Assembly (NCBI GenBank): GCA_963704405.1
Contig: OY969903.1
Location: 3,286,001-3,350,000, forward strand
Source: MFD01213-c1 sp963704405
Lineage (GTDB): Bacteria; Planctomycetota; Phycisphaerae; Tepidisphaerales; Tepidisphaeraceae
DNA length: 64,000 nucleotides
Reading direction: 5' to 3'
Part shown: piece after piece, positions 18,807 to 28,605 of the stretch
Layout of the letters: every line of letters starts with the position of its first letter
Position numbering within the stretch: the first letter of the stretch is position 1
Notes under the pieces: generated by a model
What the model was told of the DNA's origin: nothing
What the model saw: the letters and a program-made list of their open reading frames with translations, nothing else
Databases searched by the model: none
Translations under genes and position numbers: made by a program

Positions 18807-20303
18807 ATGAGCCGCGCCGAAATCGCCATCTCCGCACCGCTCCCCTCGCCGGAGCTCACCTACGTCCCTGCCCCCGGTCCCGGCGCAGGGCCATCCCCCG
18901 CCCATTCCCAGCACCGTACCATCTGGGGCCTCGACCCTGTCCAGCTCCACACCCGCTACTGGGCCAGCAGCGGCGTGCAGGTTGTCCGCCAGGGTGAACC
19001 CAGCGAAATCGTCCGCCACGCCGAGCTATTCCTCCTCACTGAACCCGCCACCCTCACCATCTTCCGTCTCACCGACGTCATGGATGCCCTCAACTGGATC
19101 AAGCCCCAGGTCCTCTTCGTCCGCCTCCACGACACCCGCGAGCGCGGCTACCGCGAGCACGTCGTCACCGACGAATTTGACCAGTTCGTCCGCTTCGAAC
19201 GCCTCTACGACGCCTCCGGACGCCTCACCCGCGTCGTCCTCACGCCCGACCGCGATGTCGCCAAGCTCTGGCAAAGCGCCCCTGACCCGCTCACCGGCTG
19301 GCGCCGCCTCCGCCGCTTCATCCCCCGCATCGACCGCGCCACCGTCAGCATCAGCGGCAACGTCTATGACCGCACCGTCAACCGCGAAGTCGCCTACTTC
19401 ATCCACGACCTCGTCGCCCGCTGGCGCAGGCCCGATTCAACCGTCCTCCGCGCCATGCCCGTCCAGGGACAGGTCTGGCGCGACGCCCAGGCCAGAGTTG
19501 ACCCCAACGCCAAATTCATCGGCCCCGTCTGGGTCGGCTGCGGCCGGCAGGTGTTGGCTGAAACCACCGTCGTCGGCCCCGCCGTTATCTGGGACGACCC
19601 GATCAACCGGCCCGTCAACGACGACATTCACTGGCTCCACATCGAGCCTTCCCCCGCCCCTGATGAAGCCCCCCGCCCTCGCCGCGGTTCACTCCTGGAC
19701 CGCGCCTTCAAACGGGTCTTTGACATCTGCTTCTCAGGCCTGGCCATCCTCGCAACGCTCCCACTGTACCCGCTCATCATGATCGCCATCTGGTTCGAAG
19801 ACGGCCGTCCTTTCTTCTTCGCCCACAAGCGCGAAACCTGCGGCCCGCGCGAATTCCCCTGCATCAAGTTCCGCTCGATGCGCAAAGACGCCGAGAAAAT
19901 GAAGGCCATTCTGAAGAAGAAAAATCAGGCCGACGGCCCGCAGTTCTACATCGAAAATGACCCCCGTCTCACCCGCGTCGGCCGCTTCCTCCGCAAGTAC
20001 AACCTCGACGAACTCCCCCAGTTCTGGAACGTCCTAACCGGCGACATGTCCATCGTCGGCCCGCGCCCCAGCCCGCACAAAGAAAACCAATACTGCCCGC
20101 CCTGGCGCGAGGCGAGGCTCAGCGTCCGGCCGGGCATCACCGGCCTCTGGCAGGTCAAACGCACCCGCCGAACCGGCTCAGACTTTCAGGAATGGATCAA
20201 GTACGATTTAGAATACGTCGAACGCCGCAACTGGTGGCTCGACATGAAAATCATCTGGCAAACAATCATGAACATCCTCGGCAAAGTCAGCCGCGCCGAC
20301 TGA
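18807..20303 (+). CDS. Polyprenyl-phosphate sugar-1-phosphate transferase (WbaP/CpsE-like) with hexapeptide-like N-domain
   Basis: 498 residues. The last 200 are a bacterial sugar transferase: RAFKRVFDICFSGLAILAT membrane segment, FPCIKFRSMRKDAE, LRKYNLDELPQFWNVLTGDM, SIVGPRPSP and RPGITGLWQV. This enzyme class moves a sugar phosphate from UDP-sugar to undecaprenyl phosphate and starts repeat-unit assembly at the cytoplasmic face. The N-terminal 270 residues are not the usual five-helix membrane region but a soluble domain with DPNAKFIGPVWVGCGRQVLAETTVVG, which resembles a nucleotidyltransferase/left-handed helix tail. Only one membrane segment is evident, as in the short phosphoglycosyltransferases. 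Confidence 0.9.
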   Translation: MSRAEIAISAPLPSPELTYVPAPGPGAGPSPAHSQHRTIWGLDPVQLHTRYWASSGVQVVRQGEPSEIVRHAELFLLTEPATLTIFRLTDVMDALNWIKPQVLFVRLHDTRERGYREHVVTDEFDQFVRFERLYDASGRLTRVVLTPDRDVAKLWQSAPDPLTGWRRLRRFIPRIDRATVSISGNVYDRTVNREVAYFIHDLVARWRRPDSTVLRAMPVQGQVWRDAQARVDPNAKFIGPVWVGCGRQVLAETTVVGPAVIWDDPINRPVNDDIHWLHIEPSPAPDEAPRPRRGSLLDRAFKRVFDICFSGLAILATLPLYPLIMIAIWFEDGRPFFFAHKRETCGPREFPCIKFRSMRKDAEKMKAILKKKNQADGPQFYIENDPRLTRVGRFLRKYNLDELPQFWNVLTGDMSIVGPRPSPHKENQYCPPWREARLSVRPGITGLWQVKRTRRTGSDFQEWIKYDLEYVERRNWWLDMKIIWQTIMNILGKVSRAD

Positions 20304-20317
20304 GAATGGCAAATACA

Positions 20318-20341
20318 CAGCGGAATGCTAACCTTCCGCTG
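20318..20341 (+). terminator. Stem-loop between the sugar transferase and TPR genes
   Basis: CAGCGGAA (20318-20325) pairs with TTCCGCTG (20334-20341) around eight bases. A wider 9-base inverted repeat, AATGGCAAA (20305-20313) and TTTGCCATT (20377-20385), encloses it. There is no T-run, so it may be a processing or attenuation structure rather than a full terminator. Confidence 0.35.
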
Positions 20342-20389
20342 CAGTGCGTCCGGCCATTTGCCTTTTCCATTTAACCTTTGCCATTGCTG

Positions 20390-23300
20390 ATGAATCTCCG
20401 CCCTAAGACCAAACGCCGCCTTGTCATCCTCCTCACCGGCATCACTCTTGTCGGTGGCGCCGGAGCCCTGGTCGTTCACATTCAACTCCACCGCCTGGAT
20501 GAACGCCGCCTTGGCTACCGCGCAGGGCATGGCCGCCTATGAGCGCGGCGACTATCCCACCGCCCTCGAGAATTTCAAAAAATACCTGAACAACAACAGC
20601 AACGACGCCGACGCAACCTACGCCTACGCCGTCTCCCGCAGCATGGTCCCGACACCCGACATGCGGCACCTGATGGATGCCAAGTCAGCCTTCAATCGCT
20701 ATCTCGAACTTCGGCCGGGCGACGCCAAGGCCGAGCATCAGCTTCTCGATCTGTACCGTCAAATGGGCTACGAAGTTGAAGCAGCTTCGACCGCCGACAA
20801 CCTGCTCGCGAAAGATCCAACAGACATCCCCGCACTGGAGGCCAAAGCCCATGCGCTCGATCAGCCGCTCGAAGTTTGACGAAGCGCTGCCCGTCTCGCA
20901 GAAACTCAACGATCTTGCCCCGCTGAACGTCCAGGACCAGATGACCACCTACCGGCTGATGCGGCAACTCAAGATGCCGCCGGAACAGATCATCGCGCGG
21001 GCCGATGCGATGGTGAAGGATCACCCGGCCGATCCGCGATTTGAAATGCTCCGCGCCATTGCCGCCAGCGCGACAGACGACACGGACGGCGCGAAAAAAT
21101 GGCTCACAGCCGCCGCTGCACGAACCCCTCCTGATACGGAATTCGTCCGCATGCTCTCGAGCATGTTCGACCGGATCGGCATGTATGACCAGGCGCGGGC
21201 TGTGCTGGAAAAAGCCGCGGCCAGCCAGAAAACAGATACCCGCCTGAACGCCGCCTTAATCCAGCGGATGTGGGAAGCCGGCGAATACCCGCAGGTGCTC
21301 GCACGTCTCGCTGAGCTTCTGCCTCCGGGCAATCCCGCTGATGCCCGCCTTCTCGGTTACAAGGCCCTGACACTCTATTGCATAGCCGAGCGCGCAGTCC
21401 CACCACCCGCCCGGCGCCCTCGCAGGCAGTTGTATTGGAACCAACCATCATCTCCCCGGAACGCGCTGCGGCGGATGCGGTCGTGGCGGCGCTCGGCGGG
21501 CGGACAGATGACGCTGCCGCATCTGCCTGGGCAGCGCTGCTGAAGGGCCGGTTTTCCAACCCTCCGCTCGATGCCAAAGAATCGATCAAGCTCTATCAAA
21601 ACGCGCTTCCCCACGATCCTGATAATGCAATCATTCGGTATTTCCTGGGCCTTTCGTATGACGAGCTCGGCGAATCAGAACTGGCGCTGCAAGCGTGGCG
21701 GCAGGCGAGCATCCTGTCGCCTGCGTGGGTTGATCCGCATGTGATGATGGCGCGCACGCTCGTCGACGGCGGCCGCATTTCCGAGGCGGCCATTGAAGCG
21801 CAGACCGCCGCCAGTCGCGCTCCGCAATCGCTGGACGTGCGCGTCACGCTGGCGATGGTCGCATACAGCAAGCTGGAACCGAATGCGCCCGCCGATGAAG
21901 TCACCCGCCTGCTGACGTATGTCAGTCAGATCCAGAAGGAAGTTCCGAATGAGCCGCAGTCGCTGCCTGTCTATGCGGCGCTGCTGGCCCGTTGCGGCCA
22001 GGAGGCTGATGCGGCAAGCCTGATCCGGGCGGCCCTGAAAGCTCAGCCACCGCTTCCTTCGCAATCGCTCGTGAAGCTTGCGCAGATCAGCAGCGGGGCT
22101 CACCTCAACCTGGAAAGTGAGATCAGCCGGCACCTCGATCAATCCAGGCCCGCCAATCCTGATGCGGCGTTTGATCGGGCCGTCATCCTGGCGACCATCG
22201 GCAAACCGCTCGACGGATTGAAATTCATCACCGCCGCAAGAGATGCGGCAGGGAAAGATGTTCCGGATTGGGATCTGGCCGTTGTGAAATACCGCGAGGC
22301 AATCGGTGACCCGGGCGTCGGCGCGGCGTGGAGCGCAATCGCGGATGCCAACCCCAAATACCTGGCCGTCCAGCGGGCAGTCCTGGCAGCGAGGTCGGCG
22401 TGGTCGGATCGTTCGCTGATCGATCGCACCATCGAGCGGCTTCGCAGCCTGACCGGTGAAGAAGGAATTGAATGGAAGCTCGCCCGCGCACGCTGGGACC
22501 TCGCTTCGTCTGCCGGGGCAGAGGCGTCCAGCACATCGGGCCCTTCGACCAGCGACCCAAAAGACGGCGCAAGCGCCGCCGCCGCCATGATGGCGGATGT
22601 GGTGGCGCGTCGCTCCCAACCTCGCGGAACCGCTGGTCATTTGGTGCAGGCCCTGGAAAAGCTCGGCGATTTCCGCGGGGCGGCCGATCGCCTGCGAACC
22701 GCCGGCTCTCTCGCGCCCGGTGATCTGAGCATTTCTCTTTCACTGGCGCGCGTGCTGCAATCACAGGGAAAGACTGCCGAAGCCCGCGATGTCCTCGATC
22801 GCGTTGCTGTCAGTCCCAGCGTCTCTCCCGCCGGGCATCTGCAGGTGGCCCGATTGCTGTCGCGGGAAGGCCAGTTTGATTCGGCGATCATCTCCCTGAA
22901 ATCCGACGGCCTGCCCGACGGTGTGAATCCCGAACGCGACCTGCTGCTGGCCCGGCTCTATCAGGCCCTGGGCAAAACGGACCAGGCCGCCAAACTCTTT
23001 GACGCCCTGCTCCAATCTCCATCGCTCAACCAGAATATCATCCGCACCGTCGCATGGTTTTACGCCTCGCACGGCGATTCCGCGCAGGCGCAGCAGGCCT
23101 TGCGCCGGCTCGATGATTTAAAGCTCCCGCCGGGCGCCAAAGAACTGACGCTCGCGGCCTTTGATGAAGATTCAAACAAGCCCGACGATGCGCTCAGGCA
23201 ATATCGTGCCGCGGTTCAACTTGCCCCAACCGATGCGGCGGCATGGAAGGCCCTTGCGGGCTATCAACTCCGCCGAACCGATTTCACAGGCGCGGCAGCC

Positions 23301-24710
23301 GCTGCCAACCAGGGCCTGAAAAACATTCCCGGCAATGCCGAACTCACTGCAATTGCAGGCATCGCCAATACCCTGACGACCTTCAAACTTTCACCGGAAC
23401 TGGAACAACTCATCAGCGTTCTCTCAGTCAATCCGACTGATTCGGCTAATGCTCAAACGCTCAATGCTGTCGCGGCCAGCGCAGCGGCCAATGAATCGGC
23501 CGAGCAGTTGATCGATCGCCTTCGCGCTATCGCAAGCGCCAATCCCGGCGCGCTTGCGCCGCAGATGCTGCTGGCGCAGAAATACTTCAGCGCCGGCCGG
23601 CTGGTACAGGCGGATGAAGTCGCAACCCGGGCGATGCAGGCGATGCCGACCGAAGCCGAACCGGCTCGCGTGCTTGCGGTGATTTCCGCCACCGCCGGGA
23701 ACTGGGACCACGCATTGACGGCAGCCAACGAGTGGCGCAACCGCTCGCTCGACCAGCCCATGCCCGCCGACATTGCAATCGCCGACGCCAAGCTGCATAT
23801 GAACGACGCCGGCGGCGCGATCGCCCAGCTTTCGCCATATACCGATCAAGCCAAAACCAGCCCCGATCAAAACCCAGCCGTCGTTCGCCTCTATGCACAG
23901 GCGCTGGCGCAAAGCGGCCAGCCGTCGGCGGCCCAGGCCATGCTCGAACCACTCTCACGTGATTCTTCCCGCTGGCGCTGCATCTCCCTCGAGCTTGCCG
24001 CGACGACTGCAAAAGATATCGCGTCCGCCACCGATTGGATCGACAAAGTCGCGGTGCTGGCCAAGCCCGATTCGCGCGATGACCAGCTCGCGCTGGCGAC
24101 CGCATGGCTGAACATCGGCCAGCGATTCAACGACATCGCCTCACTCACCAAAGCAAAGGCAATCGCCGAACCGCTTGCGGATCACAGCCCCCCTGCTGTC
24201 GGCGTTTATCTTCTGCTTGGATCGGTTGATCAAAGCCTGAATGATCTTCCCGGCGCTGAAGCCGCCTATCGAAAGGCGCTGGAAATGGACCCAGGCCAGT
24301 CGATGGCCAGAAATAATCTTGCCTACGCGATCCTTCTGCACGGCGGCGACCTGAACGAAGCCCGCCAACTCGCCGAGAAGGCCGTAGCGGATGTCCCCGG
24401 CAACAGCGCCTATCAGGATACGCTCGCCCGAATCTACGCAAAGACCGGAAACCTCGACGCGGCGGCGGCGAGTTTTCAGAACGCCCTGCACAATGATGCG
24501 GGGAATATCGAGGCGCTGATCGGCCTGGGTGACACCCAATCCCGCGCCGGACATCCCGATAAGGCGGCGGTTACGCTCGATCAAGTTGAAACCCTCATCC
24601 GTGCCCACACGCCGACGTTGTCGGATATGATCAGGCAAGAGCTTGATGAGCTGAGGGCGGCGATGAAAAGTTCGGGGAAGTCGGCTTCAGCCGGCGATCT
24701 GAAACCATGA
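20390..24710 (+). CDS. Long TPR protein of the exosortase/EPS locus, PrsT-like (three frameshifts)
   Basis: One long gene is read in four successive frames. An ATG at 20390 gives MNLRPKTKRRLVILLTG plus a membrane segment; then come a TPR part to about 20870, a second to about 21400, and an open frame to 24710 with more than a dozen TPR units (for example AEAAYRKALEMDPGQSMARN, SAYQDTLARIYAKTGNLDAAA). Frame changes lie near 20510, 20865 and 21400. Joined, the product is about 1,440 residues. TPR proteins of this size next to exosortases are the PrsT class of PEP-CTERM systems, thought to help EPS assembly; my match is by position and architecture only. The frameshifts may be sequencing errors or true decay. 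No other gene competes for this region. Confidence 0.8.
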
Positions 24711-24817
24711 AATTGAGCGAACGCAGTTTGAATACAGAACCTGCTCCGCCGCGCCGGTGGCGGTGAATGCGCGATGGGGCCGCACCCGTTGGCGCAGGGC
24801 TGTATGGGGCTGTATTT

Positions 24818-24845
24818 GCCGGCACGATGTCCGGCGGGTTTTTGG
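24818..24845 (+). terminator. Possible intrinsic terminator after the TPR gene
   Basis: GCCGG (24818-24822) pairs with CCGGC (24831-24835), loop of eight bases, followed by GGGTTTTTGG. The stem is short, so this is a weak call; it sits about 105 bases after the TPR stop. Confidence 0.4.
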
Positions 24846-24911
24846 AAACTGAATTAAAAGGCTCAGGGCTCTGACAAAACCTGATGGTCGTTGGGCCTTG
24901 TTCAGAGGTTC

Positions 24912-25493
24912 TTAGCCGAGAACGTCAAGATTGACGCCGGGGGGAAAGCTCTGGAAGGCGGTGCCCGGATCGACCTGGCCGCCTTGTGCGTCCTTGATGG
25001 CAGCGAGGAAGTCGCTGTGGAATTGCTGGGGGCTCACGCCAAACGATTGAAGCGTTTGAAAAAAGGACTGCTTGGCTGAACTGGGAGTGGTGGAGGTAGC
25101 GGATGCGGCATTGGACGTTCCGCTGCTGTTGGTGTCGCCATCGGAATCGGCTGCGGGTGTTACACCGTTGGCGTTGGCCGAGGTGGCGGGGTTTGAGGCG
25201 GTGGGATCGGCGCTGAGGACTTTGGCGAGGGCGTCTTCGATAATCTGGTTGGGGTCCGAAGAGCTATTGGATTGGGCGGATTGAAGGGCGCTGGTGACGG
25301 CGTCTTCGATCTTTTTGAAGCCGCCTCCGCCGTGTTTATGGTGGTGGGAAGCTCCGCTGACCGCTTGGCCGCTCGTCGGCGTTGTGACGCCGGCAGCGCT
25401 TGCGACGGTGGGAGTTGAAGATGCGGAGGTATTGCCGGAGAGTTGCTGAAGGAACTGGAACAGACCGTTCCCGCTTCCGTTAATTGCAGACAT
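24912..25493 (-). CDS. Low-complexity protein with conserved helical C-terminus, function unknown
   Basis: 193 residues. It starts MSAINGSGNGLFQFLQQLSG, then a His-rich patch (SHHHKHGGGGF, about residues 49-59), a helix, and a long Ser/Thr/Ala/Asn linker. The last 50 residues, from FFQTLQSFGVSPQQF to NLDVLG, are compact and resemble the C-termini of small proteins of unknown function in several other bacteria; I remember the pattern but cannot name a family. There is no signal peptide. It could be a surface or cell-cycle accessory protein, but nothing in the neighbourhood (TPR gene and tRNA) points to a role. Confidence 0.6.
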   Translation of the reverse strand: MSAINGSGNGLFQFLQQLSGNTSASSTPTVASAAGVTTPTSGQAVSGASHHHKHGGGGFKKIEDAVTSALQSAQSNSSSDPNQIIEDALAKVLSADPTASNPATSANANGVTPAADSDGDTNSSGTSNAASATSTTPSSAKQSFFQTLQSFGVSPQQFHSDFLAAIKDAQGGQVDPGTAFQSFPPGVNLDVLG

Positions 25494-25742
25494 GACGACT
25501 CCATTCGTCGCAAAGCGACATATGATAATTGGAATGAAGGGCGCGAGTCTTCATCTCCGCGTGGTATGGATGTTATCGGTCTGAGATGGACCGGCGCTTG
25601 AGGAAAGATAGGGTATCGGCATCTCAGGCGTGCGTCCTGGCAACATGTGGCACAAGCCCCACCCAGTATCGCGCCACGGGCTGCCAATGAAAGAAAGCGG
25701 AAAACCCTGCGCGACGGCAAAGGAAGGAGTGACCGGAAAAAA

Positions 25743-25815
25743 TGGAGCCGAGCGGGCTCGAACCGCCAACCCCCGCGTTGCAAACGCGGTGCTCTCCCAA
25801 TTGAGCTACGGCCCC
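25743..25815 (-). tRNA. tRNA-Ala (anticodon TGC)
   Basis: Read on the minus strand, the 73 bases form a full cloverleaf: acceptor GGGGCCG/CGGCTCC, D-arm GCTCAATTGGGAGAGC, anticodon stem CCGCG/CGCGG with loop TTTGCAA, and T-arm GGCGGTTCGAGCCCGCT with GTTCGAG. The anticodon TGC decodes GCN alanine codons. The discriminator base is A, and CCA is not encoded. Confidence 0.95.
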
Positions 25816-25889
25816 GGGAACAGGTTGGAGAATATCGGAGTTGAGCGCGATGGGCAACTGTGGGCGCGTGCGAGTACAATCGGCCATTC

Positions 25890-26549
25890 ATGGAAATTGA
25901 TGAGACCAAACAATTTCTCGCCGAGGGTGTGAAGAAGTGGGGCCAAACGGGGATGCGGTGGTCCTACGTCGCGATTGGGGGGCTGGTGGTACTGGGGGCG
26001 GGAGTGAATTTGTTTTTGCCGCGGGGGTGGGTGGTTTGGCCGCTGGTGCTGGTGGCGGGAATTATGCTGATGCTGCATGAGGCGGCGGAGCGGAATGACA
26101 ACGGGGTGCCGCCGCTGCATGCTTATGCGTTTTTTGTCTGTGCGATTTTATTCTGGGCGCTCCTGGCGGCGCTGATGAGCGTGATCGGGCCGGTGCTGCT
26201 GGTGGTGGGGTTGCCGGCGGCGATTTATTATTGCGCGCGGGTTTATTTGAAGTATCGCCGCCGCATGGCGCAGGTTGAGGAACGACGGAGGTTGAAATTG
26301 TGCGTGGTGTGCGGGGAAGAATTTCATCCCAAGCGGCGATGGTGCGACAACTGCGGGCAGGACCCCGTCGGTGATGGATCGCGGCTGATTAAGCTGGAAG
26401 ACTTCGGCGCACGCACGCAGGACCAGGTGCAGCGCACGCGATCCATTTTGAAAGGGGAATTGCCGACCATCGCGGCCAAGCGCAAGGAGCAGGCGCTGCT
26501 GGCCCGCAATAAGAAAAAACCATCGATGAAGGCTGAACCGATGGAGTGA
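25890..26549 (+). CDS. Membrane protein with C-terminal zinc-ribbon-like motif
   Basis: 219 residues from ATG 25890 (MEIDETKQFLAEG). Four hydrophobic segments lie between residues 25 and 125 (YVAIGGLVVLGAGVNLFL; VWPLVLVAGIMLMLH; AYAFFVCAILFWALLAALM; VIGPVLLVVGLPAAIYYC). The cytoplasmic tail holds CVVCGEEFHPKRRWCDNCG, a four-Cys zinc ribbon, then a basic helix. The combination suggests a membrane-bound nucleic-acid- or protein-binding factor, but no family is recognised. Confidence 0.7.
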   Translation: MEIDETKQFLAEGVKKWGQTGMRWSYVAIGGLVVLGAGVNLFLPRGWVVWPLVLVAGIMLMLHEAAERNDNGVPPLHAYAFFVCAILFWALLAALMSVIGPVLLVVGLPAAIYYCARVYLKYRRRMAQVEERRRLKLCVVCGEEFHPKRRWCDNCGQDPVGDGSRLIKLEDFGARTQDQVQRTRSILKGELPTIAAKRKEQALLARNKKKPSMKAEPME

Positions 26550-26638
26550 CGGCGAGAAGATTTTTTGCCGCCGATGCGACACCAATGAGAGAACCGGTGC
26601 CACATCGGTGGCTAAGTCTTCTTCTCCTGGAGGCTCCT

Positions 26639-26995
26639 TCAATTGACAGATTTTCGCTCTGCGCGGCGGCGGAGATCGTCGGGGGTTAGCCGGCCGGGGC
26701 GGGGGAGCTTGCTGCGGATTTTGATGACGAGCCAGAGGATCGGGATGGTGAGGCAGCCAACGGCGATTCGGGAGTGGGGGTAGAATTCAGAGCGGGCGAC
26801 GATCATGCCGCTGATATTCTCGCTGGTGGTGACCATGATGCGGCCATCGCGGGAGGCGAATTCGGTGCGGGTGGAATTGACGTTGCCATAGCCAAAGTGA
26901 TCGACGTGGCGGTAGCTTCGCCACCAGAAGATGGCGATGACGAGGCTGGCAAGAAGCGAGACAATCGCGAGGCTGGCAAGAATTCGTTTGAGCAC
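26639..26995 (-). CDS. Small membrane protein of unknown function
   Basis: 118 residues. A strong N-terminal membrane segment (ILASLAIVSLLASLVIAIFWW) is followed by an extracellular-looking stretch with STRTEFASRDGRIMVTT, and a second hydrophobic segment (VGCLTIPILWLVIKI) precedes a basic tail. This layout recurs in planctomycetal small membrane proteins with no known function. It faces the Lgt-like gene divergently. Confidence 0.6.
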   Translation of the reverse strand: MLKRILASLAIVSLLASLVIAIFWWRSYRHVDHFGYGNVNSTRTEFASRDGRIMVTTSENISGMIVARSEFYPHSRIAVGCLTIPILWLVIKIRSKLPRPGRLTPDDLRRRAERKSVN

Positions 26996-27096
26996 GGAGG
27001 TATGTTAGGCATTTGGCGGCGGAAACTCACGAACGCTCGACCGGATTGTGATGCCGCACTGCTTTGGTGAGCGTGGCGTTTTGGTGTGGGCCTCGA

Positions 27097-27888
27097 ATGA
27101 CCTTTCCGCATTACTTCCATATTTTCAGCCTGACGCTGCATCCGCATCCGGTGATGGAGGTGATTGCGTATTCGGGCGGGTTTCAGTTGTATCTGCTGTC
27201 GAAGCGGCGCTGGCCACGGGGGATTGTGCCGTTTGAACAAAATCTTTGGATCCTGGTGGGGGCGGTATTCGGGGCGCTGATCGGTTCGAAGATGCTCGCC
27301 TGGGCGGAGTCTTGGCCGAATTACTGGGGGGCATGGATGAGCAGCGGGAGCAATATGGCGCTGCTGGGTGGGAAGACGATTGTGGGCGGATTGCTTGGAG
27401 GATGGGCGGGTGTTGAAGCAGCCAAAAAAATTCTGGGGATTAGATATTCAACGGGGGATGCGTATATATTTCCGCTCATCTTCGGCATGAGCGTGGGACG
27501 TGTGGGATGTTTTTTGACCGGGCTGTCGGATCATACGTATGGAAATCGCAGCAGCCTTCCATGGGCGGTGGATTTTGGAGATGGACCGCGGCATCCCACG
27601 CAGTTGTATGACATTTGTTTTTTGGCAGTGCTGGCGATTGTGCTGTGGTTTTTGATGTGCAGGCCGCGGGCGAATGGATGGGGGTTTCGGATTTTTGTCC
27701 TCAGTTATTGCGCTTACCGGTTTTGTGTTGAGTTTATTAAACCGACGTATCGGCCATATCTGGGGACAAGTGCGATTCAACTGGCTTGCCTGGGTGGATG
27801 TATGGTGTGTTTGATTTCGTTGCGGCGGCTTCGGGTGAGCGATCAAAACCGCGAGTGCAGCGTGGCTCTCGACATCGGGACGATTTAA
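27097..27888 (+). CDS. Lgt-like prolipoprotein diacylglyceryl transferase family protein
   Basis: 263 residues from ATG 27097. Lgt enzymes move diacylglyceryl from phosphatidylglycerol to lipoprotein cysteines. Family features seen: HPHPVMEVIAYSGGF at the start, GGKTIVGGLLGGWAG (in place of HGGL...G), GMSVGRVGCFLTGLSDHTYG, LPWAVDFGDGPRHPTQLYD, and the C-terminal helix FVLSYCAYRFCVEFIKPTYR, which carries ExxR-like residues. At least six membrane segments are evident. The main-motif differences from the housekeeping Lgt suggest a paralogue with a different substrate. Being upstream of two small membrane proteins and a tetraether-synthase-like radical SAM enzyme, it may work on lipids rather than lipoproteins. 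Confidence 0.8.
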   Translation: MTFPHYFHIFSLTLHPHPVMEVIAYSGGFQLYLLSKRRWPRGIVPFEQNLWILVGAVFGALIGSKMLAWAESWPNYWGAWMSSGSNMALLGGKTIVGGLLGGWAGVEAAKKILGIRYSTGDAYIFPLIFGMSVGRVGCFLTGLSDHTYGNRSSLPWAVDFGDGPRHPTQLYDICFLAVLAIVLWFLMCRPRANGWGFRIFVLSYCAYRFCVEFIKPTYRPYLGTSAIQLACLGGCMVCLISLRRLRVSDQNRECSVALDIGTI

Positions 27889-27904
27889 TGATTCACTGGC
27901 AGGG

Positions 27905-28225
27905 ATGCGGGATTCATCAGGAAGTGCGGGGCCGCTCATTACAGCGCTGGCGGCGGCGGGGTTGGCGGGTGGGTTGTTGATTGCGTTTTTGGCGGGGATG
28001 CGGATTTCGATGGTGGTGATGCTGGGCGTGATCGTTCCGGTGATCTCGTTGGCGGCGCTTTGCGTGGCGGTTTCGATGGGGTGGATTTTTGTGGCGATCG
28101 GGCGATTGAAACGGCCGCCCCGGTGGATAGGCGGAACGATCGTGGCGCTTGGAGTGGCGATGATGGAACTGATGGCGTTGATCGTAATCTGCGGGAAGTC
28201 TGGGGGATTGTCTGGAGGGTTTTGA
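27905..28225 (+). CDS. Small membrane protein
   Basis: 106 residues with three hydrophobic segments (LITALAAAGLAGGLLIAFLAG; VVMLGVIVPVISLAALCVA; GGTIVALGVAMMELMALIVI). It follows the Lgt-like gene by 16 bases in the same direction, so it is probably in the same transcript. No known family. Confidence 0.6.
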   Translation: MRDSSGSAGPLITALAAAGLAGGLLIAFLAGMRISMVVMLGVIVPVISLAALCVAVSMGWIFVAIGRLKRPPRWIGGTIVALGVAMMELMALIVICGKSGGLSGGF

Positions 28226-28262
28226 AGTTGGGAATAGAGGCGGGGGTTCGAGAGGAAATGAT

Positions 28263-28592
28263 ATGGAACAGCCACCACCACTGCCGATTGATTATGGAAC
28301 ACCGCGGCGGCCCGATAAACCACTAAGGTGGAGACCTACGGGGCTGCTCTTCCTGATGGGACTGATTTGCGGGTCGATTTTCTCTGGCGCAGTTTGGCCG
28401 TTCACCTGGCACTATATTGACAGCGGCGCCGGCTCGTGGCTGATGGTCGCGGTGCCGGCGGTGAAATTGGTGGCGGCTGTTACTTGCATGTGCTTTCCGC
28501 GATGGCGCCCTCTTGGAGCGGGTATTTTCATTTCGATGATCGTTGGCTTCATGATCTTCTTTGGGGTTTGTGCGTCCAATTTCAAAATTTGA
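28263..28592 (+). CDS. Small membrane protein
   Basis: 109 residues with a Pro-rich cytoplasmic start (MEQPPPLPIDYGTPRRP) and three hydrophobic segments (LLFLMGLICGSIFSGAVWPF; LMVAVPAVKLVAAVTCM; GAGIFISMIVGFMIFFGVC). It ends 13 bases before the radical SAM gene, in the same transcription unit. No known family. Confidence 0.6.
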   Translation: MEQPPPLPIDYGTPRRPDKPLRWRPTGLLFLMGLICGSIFSGAVWPFTWHYIDSGAGSWLMVAVPAVKLVAAVTCMCFPRWRPLGAGIFISMIVGFMIFFGVCASNFKI

Positions 28593-28605
28593 AACGGAGC
28601 CGCGC

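Noticed and set aside
25160..25932. Open frames across the tRNA-Ala gene
   Set aside because: They run through a clear tRNA cloverleaf and have no coding features.
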